A stretch of 61,952 nt of DNA, taken from positions 1 to 61,952 of the forward strand of contig CACMQB010000009.1 in assembly GCA_902615745.1 (NCBI GenBank). The letters are read 5' to 3'. The stretch is from an uncultured Alphaproteobacteria bacterium (GTDB taxonomy: Bacteria; Pseudomonadota; Alphaproteobacteria; HIMB59; GCA-002718135). The position numbers and the translations under genes were made by a program. The first letter of the stretch is position 1; every line of letters starts with the position of its first letter. The notes under the pieces are model-generated. The model ran no database searches. It saw nothing but the letters and a program-made list of their open reading frames with translations, and was not told the DNA's origin. Below are positions 37,335 through 45,864 of this stretch, one piece after another.

Positions 37335-38441
37335 TTACATAATGACATCGTGGACATTACTTTCACGGGCTCCTGCTTTTGAAATAAAGACAAATTTACA
37401 GTTACCCTGCATTTTCTTAATCGTTTTATGACCAGTGTACCCCATAGAAGATTTTAAACCACCAACAAGTTGATAGGCTACATCTTCTATTTTACCTTTA
37501 TATGGAACCATACCTTCCACTCCTTCTGCCACTAATTTTTTTGCATTCTTTGTTTCTTCTTGGGAGTATCGATCAAAAGACCCTTTTTGCATTGCTCCTA
37601 CAGAACCCATACCTCTATATGATTTAAATTTTTTACCTTTAATCGTTAATAATTTTCCTGGTGACTCTTCAGTGCCGGCAAATAAAGAGCCTATCATGCA
37701 AGCACTTGCGCCCCCTGCTATAGCTTTTGCAATATCGCCTGATGTTTTTATTCCTCCATCTGCAATTACTGGAATTTTAAATTTTTTGGCAACTTGAAAT
37801 GTATCCATCACAGCTGAGAGTTGAGGAATACCAACACCAGTTACAACTCTTGTAGTACAAATTGATCCCGGTCCAATACCTACTTTGATAGCATCAACAC
37901 CAGCACTAATTAAATCCGATGCAGCTTTTTTTGTAGCAATGTTTCCAACTATAAGAGGGGTTTTCTTTAAAACTTTTTTTGCTTTTTCAATAAACTGTAA
38001 AGTTGTTTTTGTATGTGCATGAGCAACATCAATAAAGACTATATCAACACCAACTTTTAATAATTCTAATAGTCGTAAGTAAGCATTATTTTCAACACCG
38101 ATTGCAGCGCCTACTGCAATTTGTTTGTTAGAATTAATTACAGCATTTTGAAATTTTTTAACGTTAACTTTAAAACTATGAACTTTCTTGACTTCACTTG
38201 CTTGTTTATCAATTGGCATATTACGGTGAATAACACCAAGACCACCATTAAGTGCTAGATTGATAGCCATTTTATTCTCTGTAACAGTATCCATAGCAGC
38301 AGATAGTATGGGAATATGTAATTTGACTTTTCCAATCGTAATCGACGTATCTACATCTTTTGGTTTTATCTCCGAATACGATGGTGAGAGCAAAACATCA
38401 TCAAAAGTAACGGAATAATTAGTATTTATCTGGTAGGCCAT
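37335..38441 (-). CDS. guaB: IMP dehydrogenase lacking the CBS regulatory domains
   Basis: A 368-residue IMPDH oxidising IMP to XMP for GMP synthesis. The catalytic cysteine lies in [11 protein letters not shown], and the flap SFDRYSQEE with [11 protein letters not shown] identifies IMPDH rather than GMP reductase. Between [19 protein letters not shown] and QIAVGAAIG only about 15 residues remain where a CBS pair of about 120 normally sits, so allosteric control by adenine and guanine nucleotides should be absent. ATG 38441 is chosen over an upstream TTG at 38450. Confidence 0.92.
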   Translation of the reverse strand: MAYQINTNYSVTFDDVLLSPSYSEIKPKDVDTSITIGKVKLHIPILSAAMDTVTENKMAINLALNGGLGVIHRNMPIDKQASEVKKVHSFKVNVKKFQNAVINSNKQIAVGAAIGVENNAYLRLLELLKVGVDIVFIDVAHAHTKTTLQFIEKAKKVLKKTPLIVGNIATKKAASDLISAGVDAIKVGIGPGSICTTRVVTGVGIPQLSAVMDTFQVAKKFKIPVIADGGIKTSGDIAKAIAGGASACMIGSLFAGTEESPGKLLTIKGKKFKSYRGMGSVGAMQKGSFDRYSQEETKNAKKLVAEGVEGMVPYKGKIEDVAYQLVGGLKSSMGYTGHKTIKKMQGNCKFVFISKAGARESNVHDVIM

Positions 38442-38513
38442 TTCCAACAATATTTATTTTGTTTCGATTTGTAAAATAAATAGTTCAAATAATACTTTTT
38501 AAACCCCTACGTC

Positions 38514-38993
38514 TTAAATTTTATATTCGAAGTTCTGTGTTGTAGGGTTAATCTTAATTAATCTTGCACCATTTCGAATATGATAATGGGTAGCAACAGG
38601 CGTAAGAGGAGAAATAGTAATAATACTTTCAAACTGCTCTTTTGATTTAATATATTTTTGTAATTCTTTCATAATTTTTTTTCCTGCCCCTTTTTTAAAA
38701 GACCATAACGTATAGGCAATTGGAATGGTTGCTTGATCTTCTTCGACACTCATTAAATCCATTTCTTTAATTGTTGCGGGTATTTCATTTGTAAAGGCAA
38801 AGCAGGCAATACCTTCAATATCATCCTTATATTTGAGCCCAAAAATTTTTCTTCCTTTTGACGTACGAAAGTCATTATCAAGTTCTGGGCGCACTGGATC
38901 GTCGGATGGATTTACACCATCTAGTTCTACTAGCTCAGTTTTTTTGATCCAACTAAAGAAATCAAACTCGTATTTGTATCTGCCAATTTTCAT
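38514..38993 (-). CDS. GNAT-like acetyltransferase domain protein
   Basis: A 159-residue cytoplasmic protein resembling a small N-acetyltransferase: a central IAYTLWSFKKGAGKKIMKELQKYI segment could be the acetyl-CoA pyrophosphate loop and helix, followed by a strand SIITISPLTPVATHYHIRNGARLI. The loop lacks the full R/Q-x-x-G-x-G/A pattern, so the call is tentative. The substrate is unknown. It diverges from the MATE gene; their shared gap contains repeated TTTGATAA octamers. Confidence 0.5.
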   Translation of the reverse strand: MKIGRYKYEFDFFSWIKKTELVELDGVNPSDDPVRPELDNDFRTSKGRKIFGLKYKDDIEGIACFAFTNEIPATIKEMDLMSVEEDQATIPIAYTLWSFKKGAGKKIMKELQKYIKSKEQFESIITISPLTPVATHYHIRNGARLIKINPTTQNFEYKI

Positions 38994-39018
38994 TTAAAGT
39001 ATGTAATGCTTTATAAGA

Positions 39019-39080
39019 TTTGATAAATAAAGATAGTGAATATTTTGATAAGAAAGTAGCCTTAATTACTTATTATCAAA
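39019..39080. promoter_or_regulatory. Triple TTTGATAA octamer in divergent gap
   Basis: The octamer TTTGATAA occurs at 39019-39026 and 39044-39051 in direct orientation and as TTATCAAA at 39073-39080, all inside the roughly 120-base gap between the GNAT-like gene and the MATE exporter. By a rough base-composition estimate fewer than 0.05 copies are expected there. It may be an operator controlling one or both genes. Confidence 0.4.
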
Positions 39081-39112
39081 TTTTACTAATATAAATTCTT
39101 GCTAAACTAAAA

Positions 39113-40429
39113 ATGTCTTCAAAATCATCCATCCAAAATATTTTTAAATTATCTATCCCTATTTTCTTTGCAAATTTAGTTATACCTTTTGTGGCTATTG
39201 TTGATACGGGTTTAATGGGTAATCTTGATAAAGCTAGTTACTTGGTTGCGACTAGTATTGCGGCCAGTGTCTTTTCCATTCTTTTTGGGAGTTTTGGTTT
39301 TTTACGATCAGGTACGGTTGGAATGATCGCACAAGCAGATGGATCAAAAGATTATGAAGAAATCGTAAATATTTTTTTACGTAATATTGCTTTTGTTATT
39401 ATTATTTCCCTACTATTAGTTATTCTTCAAACATACATATATAATATTTCCTTATCTATTTTTGAGTTATCGCAGGAAACTAAAATATATTTTAAAGATT
39501 ATTTTACCTTTCGTATTTACTCCTCTTTTGGTGAGCTAACGATTTTTGTGATTACAGGATTGTTTATTGGTTTACAAAAAACAAAAACATCAAGTCTTAT
39601 TGTTGGGTTTTATTCTATTGCAAATATAATTTTAAGCTTAGTCTTTGTTTTATATTTTAATTTAAATGTTTTGGGTGTTGCCTTAGGCACACTTGTAGCC
39701 TCAACGCTAACAACAATAATCTTTTTATTCTATACATTCTATGACCTTAGCATGATGACCAAACTAGAATTTAATTCAAAAAAAATTTTTAATCTTAGTA
39801 AAGTAAAAAATATTTTTAATATTAATCTTAATATATTTATCCGGTCTCTTCTTCTTGCCTTTGCCTTTTTATATTTTACTTATCTTGGTAATTCTATCAG
39901 TGAAGAAACAGTAGCAGCAAATACCATTTTGCTGAATTTTATTATGTTATCCGCTTATGTTCTTGATGCTTATGCTTTCTCTACAGAGGGTATTGTTGGG
40001 TATTCTATTGGATCAAAAAATAAACAATTACTTAAAGAAGTCATAAAAAATTCCTTTATTCTAAGTACGTTAACCGGCTTGGTAATATGTGTAATCTTTT
40101 TCTTTAGTAAAAATTATTTCATTATTACGATGACAGATTTACCTGACATTCGAGAAATTAGTTTTAACTTTTCTTACTGGGTAATCATTATTCCTTTTGC
40201 AGCTTCTTTTTGTTTTCAATTTGATGGTATCTTTGTTGGTGCATCGCAAACAACAGAACTACGAAATGCGATGATCGTATCTGTCGCCATCTATATTGTT
40301 GTCTCTTTCTTTTTAATAGCAAGTTTTGGGAATACAGGATTATGGTTATCTCTCTGCCTTTTCTTTATTGTAAGAGCACTCACTCTGTTTGTCTACATGC
40401 CTAGAATTTATGGCCGCATCCAAGAATAA
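39113..40429 (+). CDS. MATE-family efflux transporter (DinF/NorM-like)
   Basis: A 438-residue polytopic membrane protein with about twelve helices in two halves. LSIPIFFANLVIPFVAIVD with GLMG at the N-terminus is the family signature, and the second half opens near residue 235 with IFIRSLLLAFAFLYFT. MATE proteins exchange cations for drugs or metabolites across the inner membrane, and DinF-like members are common in marine bacteria. It stands alone between a divergent GNAT-like gene and the autotransporter gene, with a hairpin downstream at 40476-40502. Confidence 0.88.
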   Translation: MSSKSSIQNIFKLSIPIFFANLVIPFVAIVDTGLMGNLDKASYLVATSIAASVFSILFGSFGFLRSGTVGMIAQADGSKDYEEIVNIFLRNIAFVIIISLLLVILQTYIYNISLSIFELSQETKIYFKDYFTFRIYSSFGELTIFVITGLFIGLQKTKTSSLIVGFYSIANIILSLVFVLYFNLNVLGVALGTLVASTLTTIIFLFYTFYDLSMMTKLEFNSKKIFNLSKVKNIFNINLNIFIRSLLLAFAFLYFTYLGNSISEETVAANTILLNFIMLSAYVLDAYAFSTEGIVGYSIGSKNKQLLKEVIKNSFILSTLTGLVICVIFFFSKNYFIITMTDLPDIREISFNFSYWVIIIPFAASFCFQFDGIFVGASQTTELRNAMIVSVAIYIVVSFFLIASFGNTGLWLSLCLFFIVRALTLFVYMPRIYGRIQE

Positions 40430-40475
40430 TTCTATTAAATTTTCGAAAAATACGTAAAAAGACACAGAGTTTTTC

Positions 40476-40502
40476 AAATAGGTCGGCCACCAGCCCTATT
40501 TT
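40476..40502 (+). terminator. Possible terminator hairpin after the MATE gene
   Basis: AAATAGG at 40476-40482 pairs with CCTATTT at 40495-40501 around an inner GC pair and a CACCA loop. The stem is followed by TTTAAAAT rather than a clean T run, so it is a weak intrinsic terminator at best. It is placed correctly to separate the MATE and autotransporter transcripts. Confidence 0.4.
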
Positions 40503-40536
40503 AAAATAAAAAAGGCCAAATGTTATTAAAAGTTTT

Positions 40537-43023
40537 ATGTTTGTAAGTTTGGTCAAAATAAAAAAATATTTAATCTATCTTTTAATTTTTTTATTTTTCA
40601 ATTGTATTTTTATCAATTCTCTTAAAGCAGATATAAATCATGAGGATGCTGAAGCAACTCATACTGAATTTAGTTTATCTTACGGGATAACATTCGATGA
40701 TGATGGTGATAAAATGTATATTGTTGGTACCGACCCAGGCTTTAAAAATGTTGTAGTTCAATATGATTTAACTACTTCATATGACGTATCAACAAAAAGC
40801 TTTGAAAAACAAATAAGAGATACAGATGATGGTGAGGCTACTACGACTGTTATAACAGATTTAAAATTTTCAACAAATGGAGGAGGTACAAGAATTCATG
40901 ATATAAGATTTAATGAAGACGGCGATAGAATGTATCTTTCGGTAAACCAACATGGTGTAATAACATATAGGCTTACCGTACCCTATGAAATATCATCGGC
41001 AACTCACCTTAATACTTTTGATCCTGACGAGTCTGGAAATTTTTTGGCAATAGAATTCGATTCTACTGGTACAAAGTTGTTTATTGAGGATGGCGATGAA
41101 ATCGATGAATACACTGTTGAAACTGCATTTGATTTATCATCAACAGTAACATATGTGGATAGTTTAACTGTAACTTCTGGCGCATCATCGTTGGCATTCA
41201 GTAGTGATGGAACTACATTATTTGTTTTGAATAGAATCGAACGAAAGATTTATGAATATAGTTTAACAACAGGTTTTGATATTTCTAGTGCAACTCTGGT
41301 TGATGAATATAGTGTAGCAGATGAGGAAGTGCAACCTGAAGGTATAGCTTTTAATGATGATGGTAGTAAAGTATTTATTACGGGAACTGATGGCGATAAA
41401 ACTGGTGGTAGTAATGATGAAGTTAATGAATATACCTTAAATAATGCAGCTTATAATTTAGCAGTTCCGACTCTAAGCTCTTCTTCACCAGCGGATAACG
41501 CTACAGGTGTTTCAATAGATGCTAATATAGTTCTAACCTTTAGTGAAAAGATGGATGTAGAAAGTGGTAATATAGAAATTTATAAAACATCTGATAATTC
41601 TCTTGTTGAAACAATAGATGTCACCAGTAGTCAAGTAACTGGTACTGGAACAACCGCGATAACAATTAATCCTAGTTCAGATTTTGAGTATAATGTTGAA
41701 TATTATGTATTAATTGATGCTACAGCTTTTGATGATGGAAGTGATGCTTCTTATGCTGGTATAACGTCAACAACGGCTTTAAGTTTTACTGTTAGCGATG
41801 ATAGGTTGGATCCAACAACAATTAAAGATGTTATAGGCTCCATAGATGCACAAAGTGAATTAGCAAAAAACTATATTAGTCAGTCTATTGATACTGTCTC
41901 AAATCGTTTACGATTTTTAAGACAAAATAGATTGACTGATACTTTATCTAGCCAAGGTTTGCAGATAGATTTTGGCAATACAATTCTCACCTCATTAGCA
42001 AATGATAATATAGAAAAAAATACCAATTCCATCATGCCGAATAATTGGTCTGCATGGACATCCGGATCAACTTATCTGTCAAAAATTGGTGATAGTACAA
42101 ATTCATCATCACAAGAAACTGAAGGGCAAGCAGTAGCATTAGGATTTGATAAAAAATTAAGTGATAGTGATTTTCTTGGTTTTGCTATTCAATATGATCA
42201 GAGTGATACGGATATTGGAACAAATGGAACAAGTATTGATAGTGAAAATATGAATTTCTCTATTTACCGAACAAGGCCACTTGATAATAATAATTTTATC
42301 GAAACACTATTAGGCATAGGGTTAATAGAAAGTGATTTAAAAAGAGTCCATAATTCTAGTGTATTAACTGGTACGCGGGATGGAACGCAAATATTTGGTT
42401 CCATCAATTATGGTAAAACAATTGACCGCGGTGATTTTAATATAACACCAATTGGACGTCTTGATTTAGGCTATACTAAACTTGATGACTACAAGGAGAC
42501 TGGAATAAATGCTTTGTATTATGCAAGTCAGACAATAGAGAGTGGATTAGCCTCATTTGGTTTTGAAGTTAGCGATAATATTCAGTTTAATGAAAATAAA
42601 TTTCAACCATTTGGATCGCTTAAAGTTATTACTGATTTTAGTAATTCATCGGATGCCAAGATCAATTATGTAACAGATACTTCAACAATTTATACCTATA
42701 CGCAAGAAACGAATTCAGATCATTTAATAAGCTCTATGGTTGGGTTAACATTTATTGCTGGAGATTATTTAAATATTAACTCTAGTTATAGTAGAGTTCA
42801 AGGCAACAGGAGTGAACGAAGAGATACTATAGACTTTGCTATTAACTTTATATCAAATCGTGAGACGCAATACAGCCTCTCATTAGCCGGTGATGAAAAT
42901 GCAGAGGCTAAACTTGGTATATCAAAAAATATATATGGTTTTGATTTAGGGTTTAATGCTAATCAATCTATTAGTAATAATTCTAATCAAGAGGCAGAAT
43001 TAATGCTCACGTACAATTTTTAG
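40537..43023 (+). CDS. Large autotransporter-like surface protein: propeller repeats, Ig-like domain, beta-barrel
   Basis: An 828-residue protein. Residues 1-31 form a signal peptide (hydrophobic 10-28, cleavage near LKA). About 33-305 hold five repeats of the pattern F..DG.KMY....V..Y.L...YD.S, probably a beta-propeller. About 311-419 is a Big_5/SbsA-type Ig-like domain (SPADNATGVSIDANIVLTFSEKM). A helical linker follows near 430-470. The last ~330 residues (from NNWSAWTSG) alternate polar and aromatic strands and end in F, as in type V autotransporter barrels. It should be displayed on the outer membrane for adhesion or binding. Ligand unknown. Confidence 0.75.
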   Translation: MFVSLVKIKKYLIYLLIFLFFNCIFINSLKADINHEDAEATHTEFSLSYGITFDDDGDKMYIVGTDPGFKNVVVQYDLTTSYDVSTKSFEKQIRDTDDGEATTTVITDLKFSTNGGGTRIHDIRFNEDGDRMYLSVNQHGVITYRLTVPYEISSATHLNTFDPDESGNFLAIEFDSTGTKLFIEDGDEIDEYTVETAFDLSSTVTYVDSLTVTSGASSLAFSSDGTTLFVLNRIERKIYEYSLTTGFDISSATLVDEYSVADEEVQPEGIAFNDDGSKVFITGTDGDKTGGSNDEVNEYTLNNAAYNLAVPTLSSSSPADNATGVSIDANIVLTFSEKMDVESGNIEIYKTSDNSLVETIDVTSSQVTGTGTTAITINPSSDFEYNVEYYVLIDATAFDDGSDASYAGITSTTALSFTVSDDRLDPTTIKDVIGSIDAQSELAKNYISQSIDTVSNRLRFLRQNRLTDTLSSQGLQIDFGNTILTSLANDNIEKNTNSIMPNNWSAWTSGSTYLSKIGDSTNSSSQETEGQAVALGFDKKLSDSDFLGFAIQYDQSDTDIGTNGTSIDSENMNFSIYRTRPLDNNNFIETLLGIGLIESDLKRVHNSSVLTGTRDGTQIFGSINYGKTIDRGDFNITPIGRLDLGYTKLDDYKETGINALYYASQTIESGLASFGFEVSDNIQFNENKFQPFGSLKVITDFSNSSDAKINYVTDTSTIYTYTQETNSDHLISSMVGLTFIAGDYLNINSSYSRVQGNRSERRDTIDFAINFISNRETQYSLSLAGDENAEAKLGISKNIYGFDLGFNANQSISNNSNQEAELMLTYNF

Positions 43024-43045
43024 AAATACTAATGAAATTTTAAAT

Positions 43046-43462
43046 TTATTGGTTTGATTTTAAATTTTTTATCTGGGAAAAAAAATCATCATTTTCTACA
43101 AACTCGCACAAACCCATAGGAAACATTTCTCTTGTTGTAAAGCCTCCCCCCGTCATTGCCCATACATCAACCCTCAGAGTATTTAGTTCAATAGAGTAGA
43201 CTCTATCCCTAATATTATTTTCACTTTGGAATATATTAATAAATGATAGATCTAAATCAGTATCATAGAAATATTCATTAATTGAAGTTTTCTTATTTAA
43301 ATCTGTTTCAATTACTTTGACTCTATTAGAAGAAATAAATTCAACTCCCCATAATAATTTAGGACACAGTAATTGTTTATCTGTAAAATCTTTATTTGTT
43401 AATGTTATGGCTGGTAATGAAAAAAAATATGTAATTATAAAAATAAGTAATACTTTATGCAT
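43046..43462 (-). CDS. Small exported protein of unknown function
   Basis: A 138-residue protein with an N-terminal signal (VLLIFIITYFFSLPAITL) and no family I recognise. It contains two cysteines, one in LLCPKLLWG and one in MGLCEFVEN, that could form a disulfide, and a central run of beta-strand-like residues. The genes around it do not suggest a role; it lies 15 bases downstream of the rhodanese gene on the same strand and converges on the autotransporter gene. Confidence 0.7.
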   Translation of the reverse strand: MHKVLLIFIITYFFSLPAITLTNKDFTDKQLLCPKLLWGVEFISSNRVKVIETDLNKKTSINEYFYDTDLDLSFINIFQSENNIRDRVYSIELNTLRVDVWAMTGGGFTTREMFPMGLCEFVENDDFFSQIKNLKSNQ

Positions 43463-43477
43463 ATTCCTTAAAATTAA

Positions 43478-43843
43478 TTATTTTTTAATTTTTTCCCATT
43501 CTGCCATACCGCCAGTAATATTCTTAACATTTTTAATACCCATATCCTGCATAGTTTTAGTGGCTAAAGTTCCTTGCCCACCAACACCACAAAATACAAC
43601 ATATTCTTTATCTGGGTTGTTTTTAAAAAATTCATTTTCTAAAGGACTACCCTCGGCTAAATAAAATTCAAGAAAAGCTTTGTCCAAATGTATTGCATTT
43701 CCAATAGTTTCTTTTTCAAAACTTTCTTTATCTCTAACATCAATAAATTGCACATTTGGATCATTAAGTTTTTCTTTTGCTTCTTCTGCAGTTATATTTT
43801 CAATTTCATTTTTAACACTCATTAAGTCTTCAAATTTTTTCAT
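43478..43843 (-). CDS. Rhodanese-like sulfurtransferase domain protein
   Basis: A 121-residue single-domain rhodanese. NVQFIDVRDKESFEKETIGNA carries the family CH2A-type motif, and C85 in VVFCGVGGQGTLA is the catalytic cysteine that would carry a persulfide. No signal peptide is present, so it acts in the cytoplasm. The active loop CGVGGQG is unlike the common CRSGxRS, so substrate specificity may differ. AAGGA lies seven bases before its ATG. It precedes the small exported protein gene. Confidence 0.85.
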   Translation of the reverse strand: MKKFEDLMSVKNEIENITAEEAKEKLNDPNVQFIDVRDKESFEKETIGNAIHLDKAFLEFYLAEGSPLENEFFKNNPDKEYVVFCGVGGQGTLATKTMQDMGIKNVKNITGGMAEWEKIKK

Positions 43844-43926
43844 AATAGTCCTTTTATTTAATAAGCAGTTTTGTTTTGAATAATAAAATTAACAGAAAAC
43901 TTAATAGTTTAAAATGAAAATTTTTT

Positions 43927-44997
43927 TTAATTCAGTTTATCTTTACGGTAATTAGATCGTATTTCGTCAAGTAGGATTGATTTAGACTTATCTTTTACAT
44001 GCCAAAAATCCCATCCATTACAACTTGGCAGTCCTTGTATCTTTGCTCCCATTTGATGAATAGAACCTGTTAAATCTTTTATTTTAAGTGTTCCATCAAT
44101 ACTAACCGTTGCTTTAAAACGTTCTTTTTTATCTGTTAATACTGCACCTGGCGGTATAATTCCTTGCTCGACTAATTCTCCAAAAGGAACTTTCGGTAAT
44201 TCTTTTCTACTCTTTGCAATAGTCACAACCTCTTCTTTCAATACTTTTGTATTCTTTAATCGTTCTTTTGAAAGTTTAACGTAATCTTTATCTTTTTCTA
44301 TGCCAATAAAGTTTCGTTGTAATTTTTTTGCAACAACAGCTGTTGTCCCACTTCCAGAAAATGGATCAAGAACAAGATCACCTTTGTTTGTTGAGGCCAA
44401 TAGAATTCGGTAGAGGAGAGCTTCTGGTTTTTGTGTTGGGTGTGATCGTTGATTGTTATCTTTACGTAATCTTTCTTTCCCTGAACAAATAGGAATATAC
44501 CAGTCACTTCGCATTTGTTTTCCTTCATTTAGTTCTTTGAGGTTTTGATAGTTGAATGTGTATTTCGCTTCTCTTGATGTTGTGCACCACAATAATGTTT
44601 CATGGGCATTTGTAAAACGTGTACCACGAAAATTTGGCATAGGATTTGTTTTATGCCAAATGATATCATTTAAAATCCATAATCCTTCATCTTGAATAGT
44701 AGAGCCCACACGTAAAATATTATGATAACTTCCTATAACCCAAAGCGCTCCACCTTTTTTTAAAATACGTTTACATTCACTAAGCCATGCATAGGTAAAT
44801 TGATCATATTCTTTATAAGTATTAAATTTATCCCAATCTTGTGTAACAGCTTCTACCGTTGTTTGATCAGGTCTATATAACGTATCCTTTAATTGAAGAT
44901 TATAGGGTGGATCAGCAAAAATAAGATCAACCGAATGATCTTTTAATTTTTTCATTTCCTTGATGGAGTCACCTAAAATAATTTGATTTTTCTTCAT
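43927..44997 (-). CDS. ccrM: Cell-cycle DNA adenine methyltransferase CcrM (GANTC)
   Basis: A 356-residue beta-class methyltransferase. DPPYNL at 29-34 comes before the AdoMet motif [13 protein letters not shown], the beta-class order. The C-terminal region from about 265 ([28 protein letters not shown]) is the extra domain typical of CcrM. It methylates adenine in GANTC and controls replication-linked gene expression in Alphaproteobacteria. Three GANTC sites lie within 55 bases upstream of the gene, which suggests autoregulation. Its neighbour beyond the small RNA is rnhB, as in many relatives. Confidence 0.94.
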   Translation of the reverse strand: MKKNQIILGDSIKEMKKLKDHSVDLIFADPPYNLQLKDTLYRPDQTTVEAVTQDWDKFNTYKEYDQFTYAWLSECKRILKKGGALWVIGSYHNILRVGSTIQDEGLWILNDIIWHKTNPMPNFRGTRFTNAHETLLWCTTSREAKYTFNYQNLKELNEGKQMRSDWYIPICSGKERLRKDNNQRSHPTQKPEALLYRILLASTNKGDLVLDPFSGSGTTAVVAKKLQRNFIGIEKDKDYVKLSKERLKNTKVLKEEVVTIAKSRKELPKVPFGELVEQGIIPPGAVLTDKKERFKATVSIDGTLKIKDLTGSIHQMGAKIQGLPSCNGWDFWHVKDKSKSILLDEIRSNYRKDKLN

Positions 44998-45009
44998 AAT
45001 TGATAAAAA

Positions 45010-45063
45010 GAATCTTTAAGCAGATATAGAATCAGGTCAATTGAGTTATCAACAGAGGGAATC
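45010..45063 (-). promoter_or_regulatory. GANTC cluster in the ccrM promoter region
   Basis: GAATC occurs at 45010-45014, 45029-45033 and 45059-45063 upstream of the ccrM start at 44997. On the minus strand TTGACC (45040-45035) may be a -35 element, with the middle GANTC immediately after it. Methylation by CcrM could thus alter its own promoter, as known in Caulobacter. The -10 is not clear. Confidence 0.5.
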
Positions 45064-45100
45064 TTTAGGTAGGGATAACCTTAAATTTTGGCTAAAAACA

Positions 45101-45200
45101 TAAAAAAAGGGGTCCGTAGACCCCTGGAATAGTTCATCAAATGGGAGGAATGATGAAACTTAATTTCTATTTAGTGTTTGTCGCATCTTTTTGAAGCATA
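45101..45200 (-). ncRNA. Candidate small RNA with anti-Shine-Dalgarno loop
   Basis: On the minus strand, downstream of rnhB, a hairpin has a 7-base stem (TTCATCA at 45133-45139 pairing with TGATGAA at 45151-45157) and an 11-base loop reading TTCCTCCCATT. CCTCCC is the complement of a Shine-Dalgarno site. After six bases follows AGGGGTC-TACG-GACCCCT and a T run, a textbook intrinsic terminator with a stable cUACGg tetraloop. This layout resembles alphaproteobacterial trans-acting small RNAs with CCUCC loops (cuckoo or alpha-r15-type RNAs). The 5' end is uncertain; A/T-rich hexamers such as TATTAT occur near 45195-45210. Confidence 0.6.
45102..45125 (-). terminator. Intrinsic terminator downstream of rnhB / end of candidate sRNA
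   Basis: A perfect 7-base-pair stem (AGGGGTC with GACCCCT) closes a TACG tetraloop and is followed on the minus strand by at least six T residues (A run at 45102-45107 on the plus strand). It is GC-rich against a strongly AT-rich background. It ends either the long slt-moaB-rnhB transcript or a separate small RNA. Confidence 0.85.
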
Positions 45201-45249
45201 ATAAAATAATATTTGATATGCATTCTTTGCATGGATAAATTTGTGTAAT

Positions 45250-45864
45250 TTATTTTTTTAATAAAGATTTAATTGGTTCAAACGATTTTCGGTGAAATTG
45301 AGTTACACCGTGTTTGTGTATTGCATCAATATGTTTTTTAGTTCCATAACCTGCATTTTTTTTCCAATCATAAAATGTAAACTTACGATCAAGTATACTC
45401 ATCAGTCGATCACGGTGAACTTTTGCAATAATAGATGCACTCGCAATCGATAAAGATTTTTTATCTCCACCTATTATAGATTTTTCATTTTGAAAATTTA
45501 ATGAAAAGTTTCCATCAATAATAAGATGTGGATTTTCAAAATTAAATTTATCTATTACTCTTTTCATAGATAATTTTGTTGCTTCCAAAATATTAATTTT
45601 ATCTATTTCTTCGACGCTTGCATACCCTAAGTAATATTGAAGTTTTTTTTCTTTTTGTAATTTTTTAAAAAATAAAAATAATTTTTCTCTTTGTTTTGCT
45701 GTATGTTTCTTTGAATCTGTTATGGGTATTTCAGATTCTAAATCATCATAATTAGAAAAATAACATCCACAACTCACCACAGGGCCTGCCAATGGACCTC
45801 TACCAACTTCATCTAAACCAATTACAGGCCCATCAATTGATTTCTCTATAGAAAAATCAGTCAC
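45250..45864 (-). CDS. rnhB: Ribonuclease HII
   Basis: A 204-residue RNase HII removing misincorporated ribonucleotides. GLDEVGRGPLAGPVV holds the first two acids, IIDGNFSLNF and KVHRDRLM follow, and the C-terminal GYGTKKHIDAIHKHG motif is standard. The start is GTG at 45864, overlapping the moaB TAG by one base. It is the last protein gene before the terminator at 45102-45125. Confidence 0.94.
   Translation of the reverse strand: MTDFSIEKSIDGPVIGLDEVGRGPLAGPVVSCGCYFSNYDDLESEIPITDSKKHTAKQREKLFLFFKKLQKEKKLQYYLGYASVEEIDKINILEATKLSMKRVIDKFNFENPHLIIDGNFSLNFQNEKSIIGGDKKSLSIASASIIAKVHRDRLMSILDRKFTFYDWKKNAGYGTKKHIDAIHKHGVTQFHRKSFEPIKSLLKK

Noticed and set aside
37335..38450. Calling the short IMPDH a GMP reductase
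   Set aside because: The DRYSQE flap and [11 protein letters not shown] segment are IMPDH features that GMP reductase lacks, and the neighbours are purine synthesis genes.
44998..45100. Riboswitch upstream of ccrM
   Set aside because: No conserved riboswitch core was found; the visible order is explained by GANTC sites and promoter-like elements.
45150..45194. Plus-strand micro-frame MMKLNFYLVFVASF after GGGAGGA
   Set aside because: The apparent ribosome site is the complement of the sRNA loop, spacing to the first ATG is zero, and the peptide is only 14 residues.
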